A program made the position numbers and the translations under genes. A stretch of DNA of 50,552 nucleotides from Shewanella aestuarii. GTDB lineage: Bacteria; Pseudomonadota; Gammaproteobacteria; Enterobacterales; Shewanellaceae. Numbering within the stretch: the stretch's first letter is position 1; the number at the start of each line of letters is the position of its first letter. This document shows positions 18,083 through 26,981 of this stretch, one piece after another. The DNA is taken from contig NZ_BMOT01000015.1 of the NCBI RefSeq assembly GCF_014647215.1, positions 1 to 50,552 of the forward strand, read 5' to 3'. The notes beneath the pieces were generated by a model, which saw only the letters and a list, made by a program, of their open reading frames with translations, was not told the origin of the DNA and did not search any database.

Positions 18083-19642
18083 ATGAACGTACTAAGTCAT
18101 GCCGATTCGGCACTGTCACTGCTTCCCCCTGTAATCGCAATCGTTTTAGCAATTATGACCCGTAAAGTATTGCTGTCTCTCGGTGTCGGTATTTTAGTGG
18201 GAGCATTACTGCTCACCCAGTTCTCATTAGGGGACACAAGCACATTTTTAATTACAACCGTCAAGGGTCTTATTTGGGATGATGGCGCATTAAATAGTTG
18301 GAATTTACAGATTTTAGGGTTTTTAATCATGCTTGGCATGATCACCGCATTGATCACTGTCAGTGGTGCTTCTCGCGCTTTTGCTGATTGGGCTAAAGAT
18401 CGTATTCGCAGTAAACGCGATGCCAAACTGATGACCATGTTTTTGGGCTGTGTGGTTTTTATCGATGATTACTTCAATAGTTTAGTTGTGGGTTCTATCT
18501 CTAAACCGATTACCGACAGATACCATATTTCACGTGCAAAACTGGCTTATTTATTAGATTCGACCGCAGCACCTGTGTGCGTAATCTCTCCAATATCCAG
18601 TTGGGGAGCTTATATAATTGCGCTGATTGGCGGTATTTTAACTGCGCATGGATTTACCGATTCGGGTCATTTAAGTGTATTTGTGCAGATGATCCCAATG
18701 AACTTTTACGCTATTTTTGCGCTTTTACTTTTGTTATGCGTGGCAATCTTTGGGCTGGATATTGGCCCAATGCGTCAGCATGAATTAAATGCGCAAAAAG
18801 GTGAGCTGTTTGATGAGTCGAAAGGTTTACCTCCCGGTGCAAACCCTGATTTACCTGAGGCTGATACGGGTAAGATCATTGGACTCTTCTTACCCATTTT
18901 AGCGTTAATCGCCGCGACAGTTTATTTTATGGTAAGCAGTGGTGCCGATGCTTTAGCCGCCAATGGTAAGCCATTTGATGTATTAGGGGCGTTCGAAAAC
19001 ACCGCCGTTAGCCAATCATTATTTTACGGTTCTGTTGTTGGCTTTATTGTGACCTTGGTGCTGGCTTTTATGCAAAAGGTATCAACTCGCTTGGTGCTGC
19101 AGGGTGTGGTTGCAGGTGCTCGTTCAATGTTACCCGCAATTTATATTTTACTTTTTGCATGGTCTATCGCTGGGGTAATTGGTCAGTTAGAAACCGGTAA
19201 ATACATGGCCAGCTTAGTGACAGGCGCAATTCCTTTTGAATTATTGCCTGTGGTGCTATTTATGCTTGCGGGTATTACGGCTTTTTCAACGGGCACAAGT
19301 TGGGGCACCTTTGGCATTATGTTGCCTATTGCAGCCGATATGGCAATGGGAAGCGACTCGACCATGATGTTGCCCATGTTGTCGGCCGTATTAGCAGGAG
19401 CGGTATTTGGTGACCATTGTTCACCTATTTCTGACACCACTATTTTGTCTTCAACAGGCGCAAGTTGTCATCATATTGACCATGTGATTACCCAACTTCC
19501 CTATGCCTTAATTGTTGCCTTTATCAGCATTGTTGGATATTCGGTACTCGGATTTACCGGCTCCATCATCAGTGGCTTCTTAGCCTGTAGTGTGGTGTTT
19601 GCCATCACACTAGGCGGGCTTGTGTTTTATACTCGTCGTTAA
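18083..19642 (+). CDS. lysW: NhaC-superfamily transporter, probable lysine importer (LysW-type)
   Basis: A polytopic inner-membrane protein of 519 residues with about 11-13 hydrophobic segments. It has the NhaC-family features FIDDYFNSLVVGSISKPI and, near the C-terminus, FSTGTSWGTFGIMLPIAAD and GDHCSPISDTTILSS. The family is annotated as Na+/H+ antiporter, but the lysine riboswitch directly upstream argues that it moves lysine; L-box-controlled NhaC-type genes of this kind have been named lysW in Shewanella and Vibrio by comparative genomics. Substrate is thus inferred from regulation, not from sequence. It is a single gene ended by a strong terminator. Confidence 0.85.
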   Translation: MNVLSHADSALSLLPPVIAIVLAIMTRKVLLSLGVGILVGALLLTQFSLGDTSTFLITTVKGLIWDDGALNSWNLQILGFLIMLGMITALITVSGASRAFADWAKDRIRSKRDAKLMTMFLGCVVFIDDYFNSLVVGSISKPITDRYHISRAKLAYLLDSTAAPVCVISPISSWGAYIIALIGGILTAHGFTDSGHLSVFVQMIPMNFYAIFALLLLLCVAIFGLDIGPMRQHELNAQKGELFDESKGLPPGANPDLPEADTGKIIGLFLPILALIAATVYFMVSSGADALAANGKPFDVLGAFENTAVSQSLFYGSVVGFIVTLVLAFMQKVSTRLVLQGVVAGARSMLPAIYILLFAWSIAGVIGQLETGKYMASLVTGAIPFELLPVVLFMLAGITAFSTGTSWGTFGIMLPIAADMAMGSDSTMMLPMLSAVLAGAVFGDHCSPISDTTILSSTGASCHHIDHVITQLPYALIVAFISIVGYSVLGFTGSIISGFLACSVVFAITLGGLVFYTRR

Positions 19643-19658
19643 GCGATAACATTCATAC

Positions 19659-19694
19659 AAAAATGCCACACAATTAACCTTGTGTGGCATTTTT
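19659..19694 (+). terminator. terminator after the NhaC-type transporter
   Basis: Stem AAAAATGCCACACAA / TTGTGTGGCATTTTT with loop TTAACC. It lies between the transporter stop and the thymidine kinase gene. The long perfect stem with A and T flanks may work both ways. Confidence 0.9.
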
Positions 19695-19755
19695 GTTTGT
19701 GATGAACACGATTAAACGAGTAGAATTTAGCAAAGTAAAAATATTGGACTCTGTT

Positions 19756-20331
19756 GTGGCACAATTGTATTTCTATTATTCATCAATGAACGCGGGTAAA
19801 TCGACTTCATTATTGCAATCTTCGTATAATTACCGTGAACGTGGTATGCACACCTTAGTGATGACAGCATCAATTGATGATCGTTATGGCGTAGGTAAAG
19901 TAGCATCACGTATTGGTATCGAAACCGATGCACAGGTGTTTGCGAGTCATGATGATCTGAGTGAGATGATTTCACAGTCTCATCAACAAAAACATATTCA
20001 TTGTGTGTTGATTGATGAAAGCCAGTTTTTGTCTAAAACGCAGGTTAAGCAGTTAACCTATGTGGTCGATATTCTTGATATTCCGGTATTGTGTTACGGA
20101 TTGCGTAATGATTTCCAAGGTGAGTTATTTACCGGTAGCCAGTACCTTTTGGCTTGGGCCGATAAACTGGTTGAACTCAAAACCATTTGCCATTGTGGCC
20201 GCAAAGCTAACATGGTGGTGCGTCTAGATGGCGAGGGCAAACCGATGAAAGAAGGTGAGCAAGTGGCTATTGGCGGTAACGAGTCTTACGAGTCAGTTTG
20301 TCGCAAACATTTCCGAGAGTTTTTGTGGGAT
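19756..20331 (+). CDS. tdk: thymidine kinase
   Basis: A type II thymidine kinase that phosphorylates thymidine for pyrimidine salvage. From GTG 19756 it starts [17 protein letters not shown], matching the E. coli N-terminus [17 protein letters not shown], and has about 192 residues. The P-loop is SMNAGKST, the DE motif is VLIDESQFL, and the zinc site is CHC...CRKH. The frame extends 24 codons upstream to 19684, but that part overlaps the terminator and does not resemble the family. An ATG at 19702 in this extension is the only other start worth testing. Confidence 0.94.
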
Positions 20332-20356
20332 TAAAAATCTAAACAACAAAAAATTG

Positions 20357-20395
20357 AAGGCCGAATTAATCATTGGATTTAACTCGGCCTTTTTA
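20357..20395 (+). terminator. terminator after tdk
   Basis: Stem AAGGCCGA / TCGGCCTT closes a longer AT-rich helix (AATTAA...TTTAAC) and is followed by TTTTT. It lies 25 bp after the tdk stop. Confidence 0.85.
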
Positions 20396-20598
20396 TTTGC
20401 CTGCAGAACACTGCCAAAGTGTTAAAATTTGCCACTTTTTGTGCTTTGAAACATGTCATTGTCTGATCGACATTCAGTTGATGGAAATTAAAATGCTGAA
20501 GTCATGTTCATCAAGATGCAAAATTAAATGAATGACACCTTAATGAAATTAAATCGTTAAGGCTCAGCATTATTTCATCATCTTTTATTATAAAAAGC

Positions 20599-22632
20599 TT
20601 AAAGCTTAAACCGTTCAATCGATGCTGTGAGCGAGTGTGCCAGTTGATTTAATTCTTGGCTGCGTTTTGCCATTGCTGATGAATCTTCAGCATTGGTTTC
20701 TGCTGAATCGGCGGTGACGGTCATAGTGTGTTCAATTTGTTCACTAAAGTTTACCTGTTCATTTGCCGCTTGATTGATGTTTTGGCTCATATGATTAATG
20801 GTTAGCAAAGCCGATTCAATTTTTTTAATCGCATCATGTAATGATTGGCTTTGCTCTACACATTGGTTGGCTTCCGATTGCCCCTTGGAAATGGCTTTAA
20901 CTGCATTGGTGGTTTCAAGTTGTAAAGCTGAAATCATAGTTTGAATTTCAGCAGTTGAAGATTGGGTTCTTGATGCAAGCGATCGTACTTCGTCGGCGAC
21001 AACAGCAAAACCGCGACCATGTTCGCCTGCTCTAGCTGCTTCTATGGCTGCATTTAAAGCCAGAAGGTTGGTTTGATCTGCAATTGCGCTAATGGTCACT
21101 AAAATGCCACCAATGTTATCGCTGTGCTGGCTAAGATTGTTCATGGTATTAACCGAATGGCTTAAGCCTATCGATAACTGCTCAATTCTAGCTCTATTAT
21201 CATCCGCAATCTCTTTAACCTGCTTCCCCTGCGAAGAGGCTAAGTTAATATGACTGGCAGATTCACTGGCTTGCTCATTCACTAAACTTGAACTCTGATG
21301 AATTTGTTCAGCCAATCTCTTCGCTTGGGCGATTTGGCCAATCTGATTGCTAGCTGAGTTGGCGATTTGCTCGCCCTGAGCTTGAGAACGAATAGCTGAT
21401 TCATCCAGCAAATGCGCATCTCGACTGATATCTTGCAACAAAGATCTTAAATCATTTGATAACTTATTTATGTTATCCATTAACTGACCAAATTCATCAT
21501 TGTTACGTTTATCCAGCCGTTGAGATAAATCACCACTGGCAATACGTGATAACGCTTTATTAACTGCTTGCAAAGGCTCTAACATGGCTTTGGAAGTGAG
21601 AGTGTAAATAATAATAGCAAGGACAATGAAGATTACCGCAAGCACAATTGCTAAGGTCTGGGCGGTGCTAATTTCATTTGAGGCTGCAAGTTGGTAATCA
21701 CCAAAACGTTTATCAGCAAGAGTAATAAGCTGATTCAATTCAGCAAAGCTTGATTCAAAATATAGATTTGATTGCTCATAAGCCATTTCAGATTGCTTTA
21801 TTACCTCGACAACTTTACGTTGGCTTTCATAAAGTGTCCCAGGGGCATCTAACAAGGCTTTCATTTGCGTAAATTGTGCAGCAAAAACCGCCAATAATTC
21901 ATCCGCTGGCAAAGTGGCGGCTTGCTGTTTTAAAAACTGAAAGTTTGTCTCAATGCTGCTAACCATCATCATGACATCTTGTTGATGATTATCGACACTT
22001 TTTAAGTCAGTAAACCGCGCCACTTCAGCCATAATATTGCCCATATTATAAATGGTGTCGTCTAACCTTGTGCCCGTGCCTATGACTTCTTCCAGCAAAC
22101 GTGCTTGATCGCCTGCATCAATCATTTCCAGATCTATCATGCTATTACTGGCTTGATCTTTAATGGCTAGAAACTGTTGTAATTGTTTTTGATAATCTTC
22201 ACGCGTTTGTTCAATGGTTAACTTGGCATTAAACATCATTTCAGTTTGCTGAAGGTATTGCGCATATTGTTGCTTAACATTGTCTAATGCCCGCTTCATA
22301 TTAGGTTGGTCGGCAACCTTAATAGCCAGATCATTAAAAGTGGCGGCATATTCTTTTTGCAGCTGTTTAAATTGGTTAAAGCTACTCGTAAGGTGAGTGT
22401 TACCCGCTTGCGAAAACGCCAAACTGCCGGTTTTAACCATTTTTAATAAACTGAGTTGAAGGGCATTACTTTGACTTTGTACGGGTTGGGCTAAGATTTC
22501 AATATTGGTGTTTGCTGTTTGAATTTGAGTTAGTGAACGATAAAAGAAGCTACTTCCTGCAAGAAGTAACACGCCAATTGTGGCAAAACCCAAAGCAATT
22601 TTTTGTTTAATTGTTAGCTCAAGCAAGTTCAT
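20599..22632 (-). CDS. methyl-accepting chemotaxis protein
   Basis: A 677-residue transmembrane chemoreceptor. Membrane helix 1 is at about 11-30, followed by a large periplasmic helical sensor (about 35-325) and membrane helix 2 at about 327-348. A HAMP domain (about 350-400) and the cytoplasmic signalling domain come next. The hairpin tip that binds CheA/CheW is [19 protein letters not shown], about residue 515-535. The sensor part has no recognised ligand pocket; its all-helical look suggests a HBM- or 4HB-type fold. No C-terminal NWETF-type CheR tether is present (it ends SIERFKL). It is a single gene divergent from the FAH pair. Confidence 0.95.
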   Translation of the reverse strand: MNLLELTIKQKIALGFATIGVLLLAGSSFFYRSLTQIQTANTNIEILAQPVQSQSNALQLSLLKMVKTGSLAFSQAGNTHLTSSFNQFKQLQKEYAATFNDLAIKVADQPNMKRALDNVKQQYAQYLQQTEMMFNAKLTIEQTREDYQKQLQQFLAIKDQASNSMIDLEMIDAGDQARLLEEVIGTGTRLDDTIYNMGNIMAEVARFTDLKSVDNHQQDVMMMVSSIETNFQFLKQQAATLPADELLAVFAAQFTQMKALLDAPGTLYESQRKVVEVIKQSEMAYEQSNLYFESSFAELNQLITLADKRFGDYQLAASNEISTAQTLAIVLAVIFIVLAIIIYTLTSKAMLEPLQAVNKALSRIASGDLSQRLDKRNNDEFGQLMDNINKLSNDLRSLLQDISRDAHLLDESAIRSQAQGEQIANSASNQIGQIAQAKRLAEQIHQSSSLVNEQASESASHINLASSQGKQVKEIADDNRARIEQLSIGLSHSVNTMNNLSQHSDNIGGILVTISAIADQTNLLALNAAIEAARAGEHGRGFAVVADEVRSLASRTQSSTAEIQTMISALQLETTNAVKAISKGQSEANQCVEQSQSLHDAIKKIESALLTINHMSQNINQAANEQVNFSEQIEHTMTVTADSAETNAEDSSAMAKRSQELNQLAHSLTASIERFKL

Positions 22633-22883
22633 TTTACGTCTCTTATTTGTTGTGCTATGCGCACTATTTTATTTTAATTATATGTTTTCAATAAGATTAA
22701 GCATTTTTAGTGTAGCTAAAATAAGTAAAGGTTAATAGTTTTTAGGTTAAATGATTGAGTCTTTATGACGATTGTTTTTAGCAAAGATACTGTTTTATAT
22801 CGGCAAAACGTGATTTAAGTATAGTGGTTTAATTTTGTATGCTAGATAATTACTAAGACGCTTTTTATTTGAGACTTAATCCC

Positions 22884-23555
22884 ATGCAACACATTCGTTT
22901 TAATCAGCATCTTCAAGTTACTCCGTCCAAAATTATCTGTATTGGACGCAATTATGTAGAGCATATCCACGAGTTAGGTAATGATATTCCGGATGAGATG
23001 GTGGTGTTTATTAAGCCCAATAGTGCGATTAACAACCAACTGAACAGTGTTCATCTTCAACAGGCACTTCACTATGAGGCTGAGCTGTGTTTTGTTGTTG
23101 AAAATGGGCTGTTTACGGCAGTAGGCTTAGGCTTAGATTTAACTAAGCGTCAATTACAAAGCCAATTAAAATCCAAAGCTCTGCCCTGGGAACGAGCTAA
23201 GGCTTTTAATGGTTCTGCAGTATTTACTGATTTTTTGAGCATAAAGGATGTTAATCCTCAAAATGGCAACTGGTCTTTTAGTTTGACAATCGATGGCCAG
23301 TTAACGCAATTGGGCCATAGTCAGCTGATGATCTATTCACCGAGTGACATACTTGCAGATATTAGTGACTTTTTAAGCTTGGAAAATGGTGACATTGTTA
23401 TGACGGGCACCCCAAAAGGTGTCGGTGAAGTATCGTCTGGTCGAGTTTTTGAGTTAACCCTGTGGCATGGGATTGAATATCAGTCAGAGGAACAGCTGAT
23501 TCAAGATACCGCCAATACTAAGCCTCTTCTCAAACAACAGTGGGTAGCGATTTAA
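22884..23555 (+). CDS. fumarylacetoacetate hydrolase family protein
   Basis: A 223-residue FAH-superfamily enzyme (from ATG 22884; the frame extends five codons to a TTG at 22869). It has the N-terminal KIICIGRNYVEHIHELGN motif, the metal-binding set in HYEAELCFVVE (two acidic ligands), and GDIVMTGTPKGVG near the C-terminus, the family signature. Relatives such as YcgM hydrolyse acylpyruvates or decarboxylate oxaloacetate. The exact substrate is open. It is followed 16 nt later by a second FAH-superfamily gene, so they probably form an operon, without other aromatic-degradation genes nearby. Confidence 0.9.
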   Translation: MQHIRFNQHLQVTPSKIICIGRNYVEHIHELGNDIPDEMVVFIKPNSAINNQLNSVHLQQALHYEAELCFVVENGLFTAVGLGLDLTKRQLQSQLKSKALPWERAKAFNGSAVFTDFLSIKDVNPQNGNWSFSLTIDGQLTQLGHSQLMIYSPSDILADISDFLSLENGDIVMTGTPKGVGEVSSGRVFELTLWHGIEYQSEEQLIQDTANTKPLLKQQWVAI

Positions 23556-23571
23556 TGGATACTCAAAAACT

Positions 23572-24351
23572 ATGACAAATTTACATACCTTATTGGCGCA
23601 ACATTTATTGACTCAACGCAGCGCAACTTCACCAGCCTCTGAACTTGCTGATGTTAAACCGCAAAGTATTGACGATGCCTTTGCTGTACAGCAACAAATG
23701 ATAGCACTTTTGAATCAAGATATTGCTGGGTGGAAATGTTTAACACCACTGGAAAATGGCCAACTTATTTTTGCACCCATATTGAGGCGGGCTGTGGTTG
23801 AACAGTTTCATTGCCCAATCATCCCCTTTGCTAAATCGAGCGGCTTACAAGCGTTAATCGAGCCTGAAATAGCCTTTGTTTTGGGGCAAGATTTTGCAGC
23901 TTATCAAAGCTATAACCATCAACAAATTGATTTGGCTATCAGTGCTACCCATATGGCGCTGGAGTTAATTCAAAGTCGATTCAGCGCTGATTACACCGCC
24001 AGCTATGTTGAGAAACTGGCTGATGGTTTAAGTAATCAAGGTTTGTATTTAGGACCGCAAATTGATAAAGCTCTTGCTTATCAGGCGAATAACATCAATA
24101 TCACCGTGAGCCATGACGGCGAAGCACGCACGTTTGACGGTGCGCATCCGTGTCAGTCTCCACAAGCACCAATTTATTGGTTAATCAATTATTTAACATC
24201 TAAAGGCGTGAACCTCAAAAAAGGGCAGGCGATAATAACGGGCTCTTATTGCGGTGTGGTTAAGGTACCTATGGCCGCTCAAATTGATATCGAGTATCAA
24301 GGTTTGGGAAAGGTGAGCGTTCAATTTGAACAACAGACCCTCAAAGCTTAA
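23572..24351 (+). CDS. 2-keto-4-pentenoate hydratase/decarboxylase-like protein (MhpD family)
   Basis: A 259-residue protein of the hydratase/decarboxylase branch of the FAH superfamily. Marks are the N-terminal AFAVQQQMIALL, GWKC, the metal-site segment LIEPEIAFVLG, and the C-terminal WLINYLTSKGVNLKKGQAIITGS. These enzymes act on 2-oxo-4-enoates in meta-cleavage pathways, but no such pathway is seen here, so the real substrate is unknown. The gene is co-directional with and 16 nt after the FAH gene, suggesting linked functions. Confidence 0.85.
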   Translation: MTNLHTLLAQHLLTQRSATSPASELADVKPQSIDDAFAVQQQMIALLNQDIAGWKCLTPLENGQLIFAPILRRAVVEQFHCPIIPFAKSSGLQALIEPEIAFVLGQDFAAYQSYNHQQIDLAISATHMALELIQSRFSADYTASYVEKLADGLSNQGLYLGPQIDKALAYQANNINITVSHDGEARTFDGAHPCQSPQAPIYWLINYLTSKGVNLKKGQAIITGSYCGVVKVPMAAQIDIEYQGLGKVSVQFEQQTLKA

Positions 24352-24388
24352 ACAGACAAAATAATACATCAGACTTGTCGGTTTAAGC
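24346..24388 (+). terminator. hairpin at the end of the FAH operon
   Basis: Stem GCTTAAAC-A-GACAA / TTGTC-G-GTTTAAGC overlaps the stop of the hydratase gene. There is no T-run after it, so it may terminate weakly or protect the mRNA 3' end. A second inverted repeat, CTTAACTT / AAGTTAAG (24407-24441), overlaps the end of the convergent gene. Confidence 0.45.
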
Positions 24389-24436
24389 GTATTTGACCCG
24401 CTCAGACTTAACTTATTGAGGTTTAATCAAACTAAG

Positions 24437-25294
24437 TTAAGGTTTCAGTGCCAGTACCTTATCAATGTCTGCTGCACTATGACGGTTTGGCACTTGTTCC
24501 CATACATCGCCCCAGGTTCTGTTGACAATTCTGCCTCGTTGTACTGCTGGGCGTTGCTCAATCGCTTTCGCCCAGCGCATCAGATGTGTATAACTAGCCA
24601 CATCTAAAAATGCAGCAGCACTATAAAGGTTACCCAATACGAGATTGCCGTACCATGGCCAAATAGCGATGTCCGCAATCGAGTATTCATCACCGCCTAT
24701 GTAGGCAGTTTTGGCAAGTTGCTTATCTAATAAATCTAATTGGCGTTTTACTTCCATTGAAAAGCGATTAATAGGATATTCAAATTTTTCTGGAGCATAA
24801 GCATAAAAATGGCCAAAGCCACCGCCAAGATAAGGCGCTGAACCTTGTAACCAAAATAACCAGTTCATTACTTTGGTACGATCAGCGATATGAGATGGAA
24901 TAAAGTGGCCAAATTTATCTGCTAGGTATAATAAAATCCCACCAGACTCAAATACATTTATGGCTTCAGCACCTGAGTTATCAACCAAGGCTGGAATTTT
25001 TGAGTTAGGGTTTACCTGTACAAACCCAGATGAAAACTGATTGCCTTCACCAATATTAATTAAGTGTGCATCATACTCAGCGCCACTTACCCCTAATGCG
25101 AGTAACTCTTCAAGCAAAATGGTGACTTTTTGGCCGTTAGGTGTCGCTAATGAATAAAGCTGTAAGTCGTGCTCTCCAATCGGTAAAACTTGTTCATGGC
25201 GCGCACCGGAATCCGGACGATTAATGCTAGCCCACTGGCCACCGTTTTCAGTATCCATTGTCCACACGGCTGGAGGTGTATATTGATTACTCAT
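24437..25294 (-). CDS. yghU: glutathione S-transferase family, YghU-type disulfide-bond oxidoreductase
   Basis: A cytosolic 285-residue glutathione-dependent enzyme of the Nu class. The N-terminal extension YTPPAVWTMDTENGGQWASINRP and SGARHEQVLPIGEHDLQLYSLATPNGQKVTILLEE (as parts PIGEHDLQLYSLATPNG and KVTILLEE) match E. coli YghU. The thioredoxin-fold GSH site includes NPNSKIPAL and FESGGILLYLA. The helical C-terminal domain follows. In E. coli, YghU binds two GSH and reduces disulfides. ATG 25294 follows AAGGA; the frame opens 17 codons upstream without a start signal. It converges on the hydratase gene. Confidence 0.92.
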   Translation of the reverse strand: MSNQYTPPAVWTMDTENGGQWASINRPDSGARHEQVLPIGEHDLQLYSLATPNGQKVTILLEELLALGVSGAEYDAHLINIGEGNQFSSGFVQVNPNSKIPALVDNSGAEAINVFESGGILLYLADKFGHFIPSHIADRTKVMNWLFWLQGSAPYLGGGFGHFYAYAPEKFEYPINRFSMEVKRQLDLLDKQLAKTAYIGGDEYSIADIAIWPWYGNLVLGNLYSAAAFLDVASYTHLMRWAKAIEQRPAVQRGRIVNRTWGDVWEQVPNRHSAADIDKVLALKP

Positions 25295-25633
25295 GTAAAA
25301 TCCTTGTTTAATTTTGAGATGTCTGATGAGACTTTTGCCTAACACGATAAATTCATGCTTGGAGGATCATCAATTACAAAGGTTGCGTTTAATTAATCTA
25401 ATTTGATTTAAAAGATGAATAAACAATATTTAAAATACTTATATTCAAACGCTTACGGTCAAAATTGAACTTTGCGCTGATATCAAGGCGAATTTACGCG
25501 TCAACAGTGAGTCTACCTTAAGCGATTTAACGGAGTTGTTACCGTAAGATGCTGTTTTATATGGGTTTATTATCCACACCTGAAGTTGAATGGTATGTTG
25601 TGTCTACTTGATTATCACAGCAATAGTCTCAGT
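25295..25633. other. 339-bp intergenic region
   Basis: This AT-rich stretch lies between the YghU gene and the binding-protein gene, both on the minus strand. It must hold the yghU promoter and the end of the upstream transcript. No clear promoter, terminator or frame was recognised. Confidence 0.4.
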
Positions 25634-26386
25634 TTAGTTCATTTTACCAGTGGCATTTTTTGGTGCATCTAGGCTGGCAAGCACTTCATCTTCGGCTTGT
25701 TTTAACAGCATATCTAGCTCTCCACTGGTTTTCATTGATTTGATAACTGCATCAATTTTAGGGACCAAATCGGCATTTTTAGGATTGATATAATGATAAA
25801 GCTCGAGTGTCGCAAGTGCGGGGGGCAGTGGCTTAATATAATCAATATTTAATTTTTTAATCGCATACAAACCGTCAGCGGTATTGGTTAATGCAATACT
25901 ATTGTGAGTCTGGGCTAAAGCCTCCATCATGGTGAATGTATTGTTATAATTAAATACATATTTTAAACCATGGGTGATATTGTCTGTGTGTTTAACTCCA
26001 CGGACTTTGAGTAAATTATGGTTTAGTAAATCGGCATTAGATGCCAATTTAATTTGACTGTTTTTATGGACAAACGCCATGGTTTCTAATTGATAATACG
26101 CTGTTGGTACACGGATCATGGTTGGATTTTCAATACCATAAGTCCATATTCGCATAATCTCGCCATCTTTATGACCAGACACGGCTTCTCGCTGGGCACG
26201 CTTGCCAGGCATAGGTGTGATACTAATGGTTAATCCTAATTTTGCATAAATCTCTGGCAGCACTTTTGCACCGACTTGCTGCTCGAATAGGAATTCGATT
26301 GAGGCAAACTGATAATCTTCAGTTTGGGCAACGCTTACGCCGCTAAAAACCATTGCAGCAAGGGCTAACATAAAACGATACTTCAT
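25634..26386 (-). CDS. periplasmic solute-binding protein (type 2 fold)
   Basis: The 250-residue product starts with a signal peptide (MKYRFMLALAAMVFSGVSVAQ). The mature part has the look of a small amino-acid-type or sensory binding protein, with GKRAQREAVSGHKDGEIMR, TMIRVPTAYYQLE and LLNHNLLKVRGVKHTDN. Such orphan proteins without permease genes are common in Shewanella and Vibrio and may feed chemoreceptors or kinases. ATG 26386 follows AAGG at a good distance; the frame begins 21 codons earlier, but that part is hydrophilic and would bury the signal peptide. Ligand unknown. Confidence 0.8.
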   Translation of the reverse strand: MKYRFMLALAAMVFSGVSVAQTEDYQFASIEFLFEQQVGAKVLPEIYAKLGLTISITPMPGKRAQREAVSGHKDGEIMRIWTYGIENPTMIRVPTAYYQLETMAFVHKNSQIKLASNADLLNHNLLKVRGVKHTDNITHGLKYVFNYNNTFTMMEALAQTHNSIALTNTADGLYAIKKLNIDYIKPLPPALATLELYHYINPKNADLVPKIDAVIKSMKTSGELDMLLKQAEDEVLASLDAPKNATGKMN

Positions 26387-26575
26387 TGATAACCTTGAGT
26401 CTGTATTTTTATGATGTCCAGCACTTTGAGTTGCAGAACGTTTGCTCACTTTTAACAGTATAGTGTTTGCTATTAAAAGAGTAGACCGAGATGAAAGTTA
26501 TTTTATTTCAATCTTTGTTGATAAATGAAGCACTGTTTACGTTTAATACCTTAAAGTTGTGTAAAATAGACCAAC

Positions 26576-26600
26576 AAAAAAGGCGCGAAAGGCGCCTTTA
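26576..26600 (-). terminator. terminator after the small cysteine protein gene
   Basis: On the minus strand, stem AAAGGCGC / GCGCCTTT is followed by further T (TTTTTT at 26581-26576). It lies 30 bp past the stop of the 84-residue gene. Confidence 0.85.
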
Positions 26601-26630
26601 ATCATTAAAAAACAGAGCACTGTATCTTTG

Positions 26631-26885
26631 TTACATCAAAGACACGGCTTCCATATCCAACTCAATATCCGTACAACCTTTCGCACAATAGATACCAGGC
26701 GGCTTAGCACTCGGCTTGGCATTTTTTGTGTTGGGCGGTAATTGTAAGGTAAGCGGTTTATTGCATTCACTGCAGGTTGCGCTATTCCCTTTCATCATGC
26801 GTTTAATCAGATTTTTATGCTGATTAAAAGACGCTAGCGTCGTGTCATTAACGGCTGAAAAATCCAGTTTTTGCGTTTCGCTCAT
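26631..26885 (-). CDS. small protein with paired cysteine motifs, possible zinc ribbon
   Basis: This 84-residue protein of unknown function has CSEC (CxxC) in the middle and a second pair in YCAKGCTD (CxxxC), separated by a Pro/Lys-rich linker. Four such cysteines suggest a structural zinc site. There is no signal peptide. ATG 26885 (MSETQKLDF) has AGG 8 nt ahead and was preferred to the ATG two codons upstream. It lies downstream of pfaD on the same strand but after a 90-bp gap and with its own terminator, so it may be expressed with or apart from the EPA operon. Confidence 0.7.
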   Translation of the reverse strand: MSETQKLDFSAVNDTTLASFNQHKNLIKRMMKGNSATCSECNKPLTLQLPPNTKNAKPSAKPPGIYCAKGCTDIELDMEAVSLM

Positions 26886-26981
26886 TACCATTACCTAGTG
26901 TAAGTGTCTGTTAACTAGCAGCTATGTTAACAGACCTTATTGAATATTAAACCAAGTACAAATAGCGTTTTTTTACGCTAA

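Noticed and set aside
26940..26981. Hairpin AGCGT...ACGCT after pfaD as terminator
   Set aside because: Five-base stem with an A-rich loop and no T-run on the minus strand; too weak to call.
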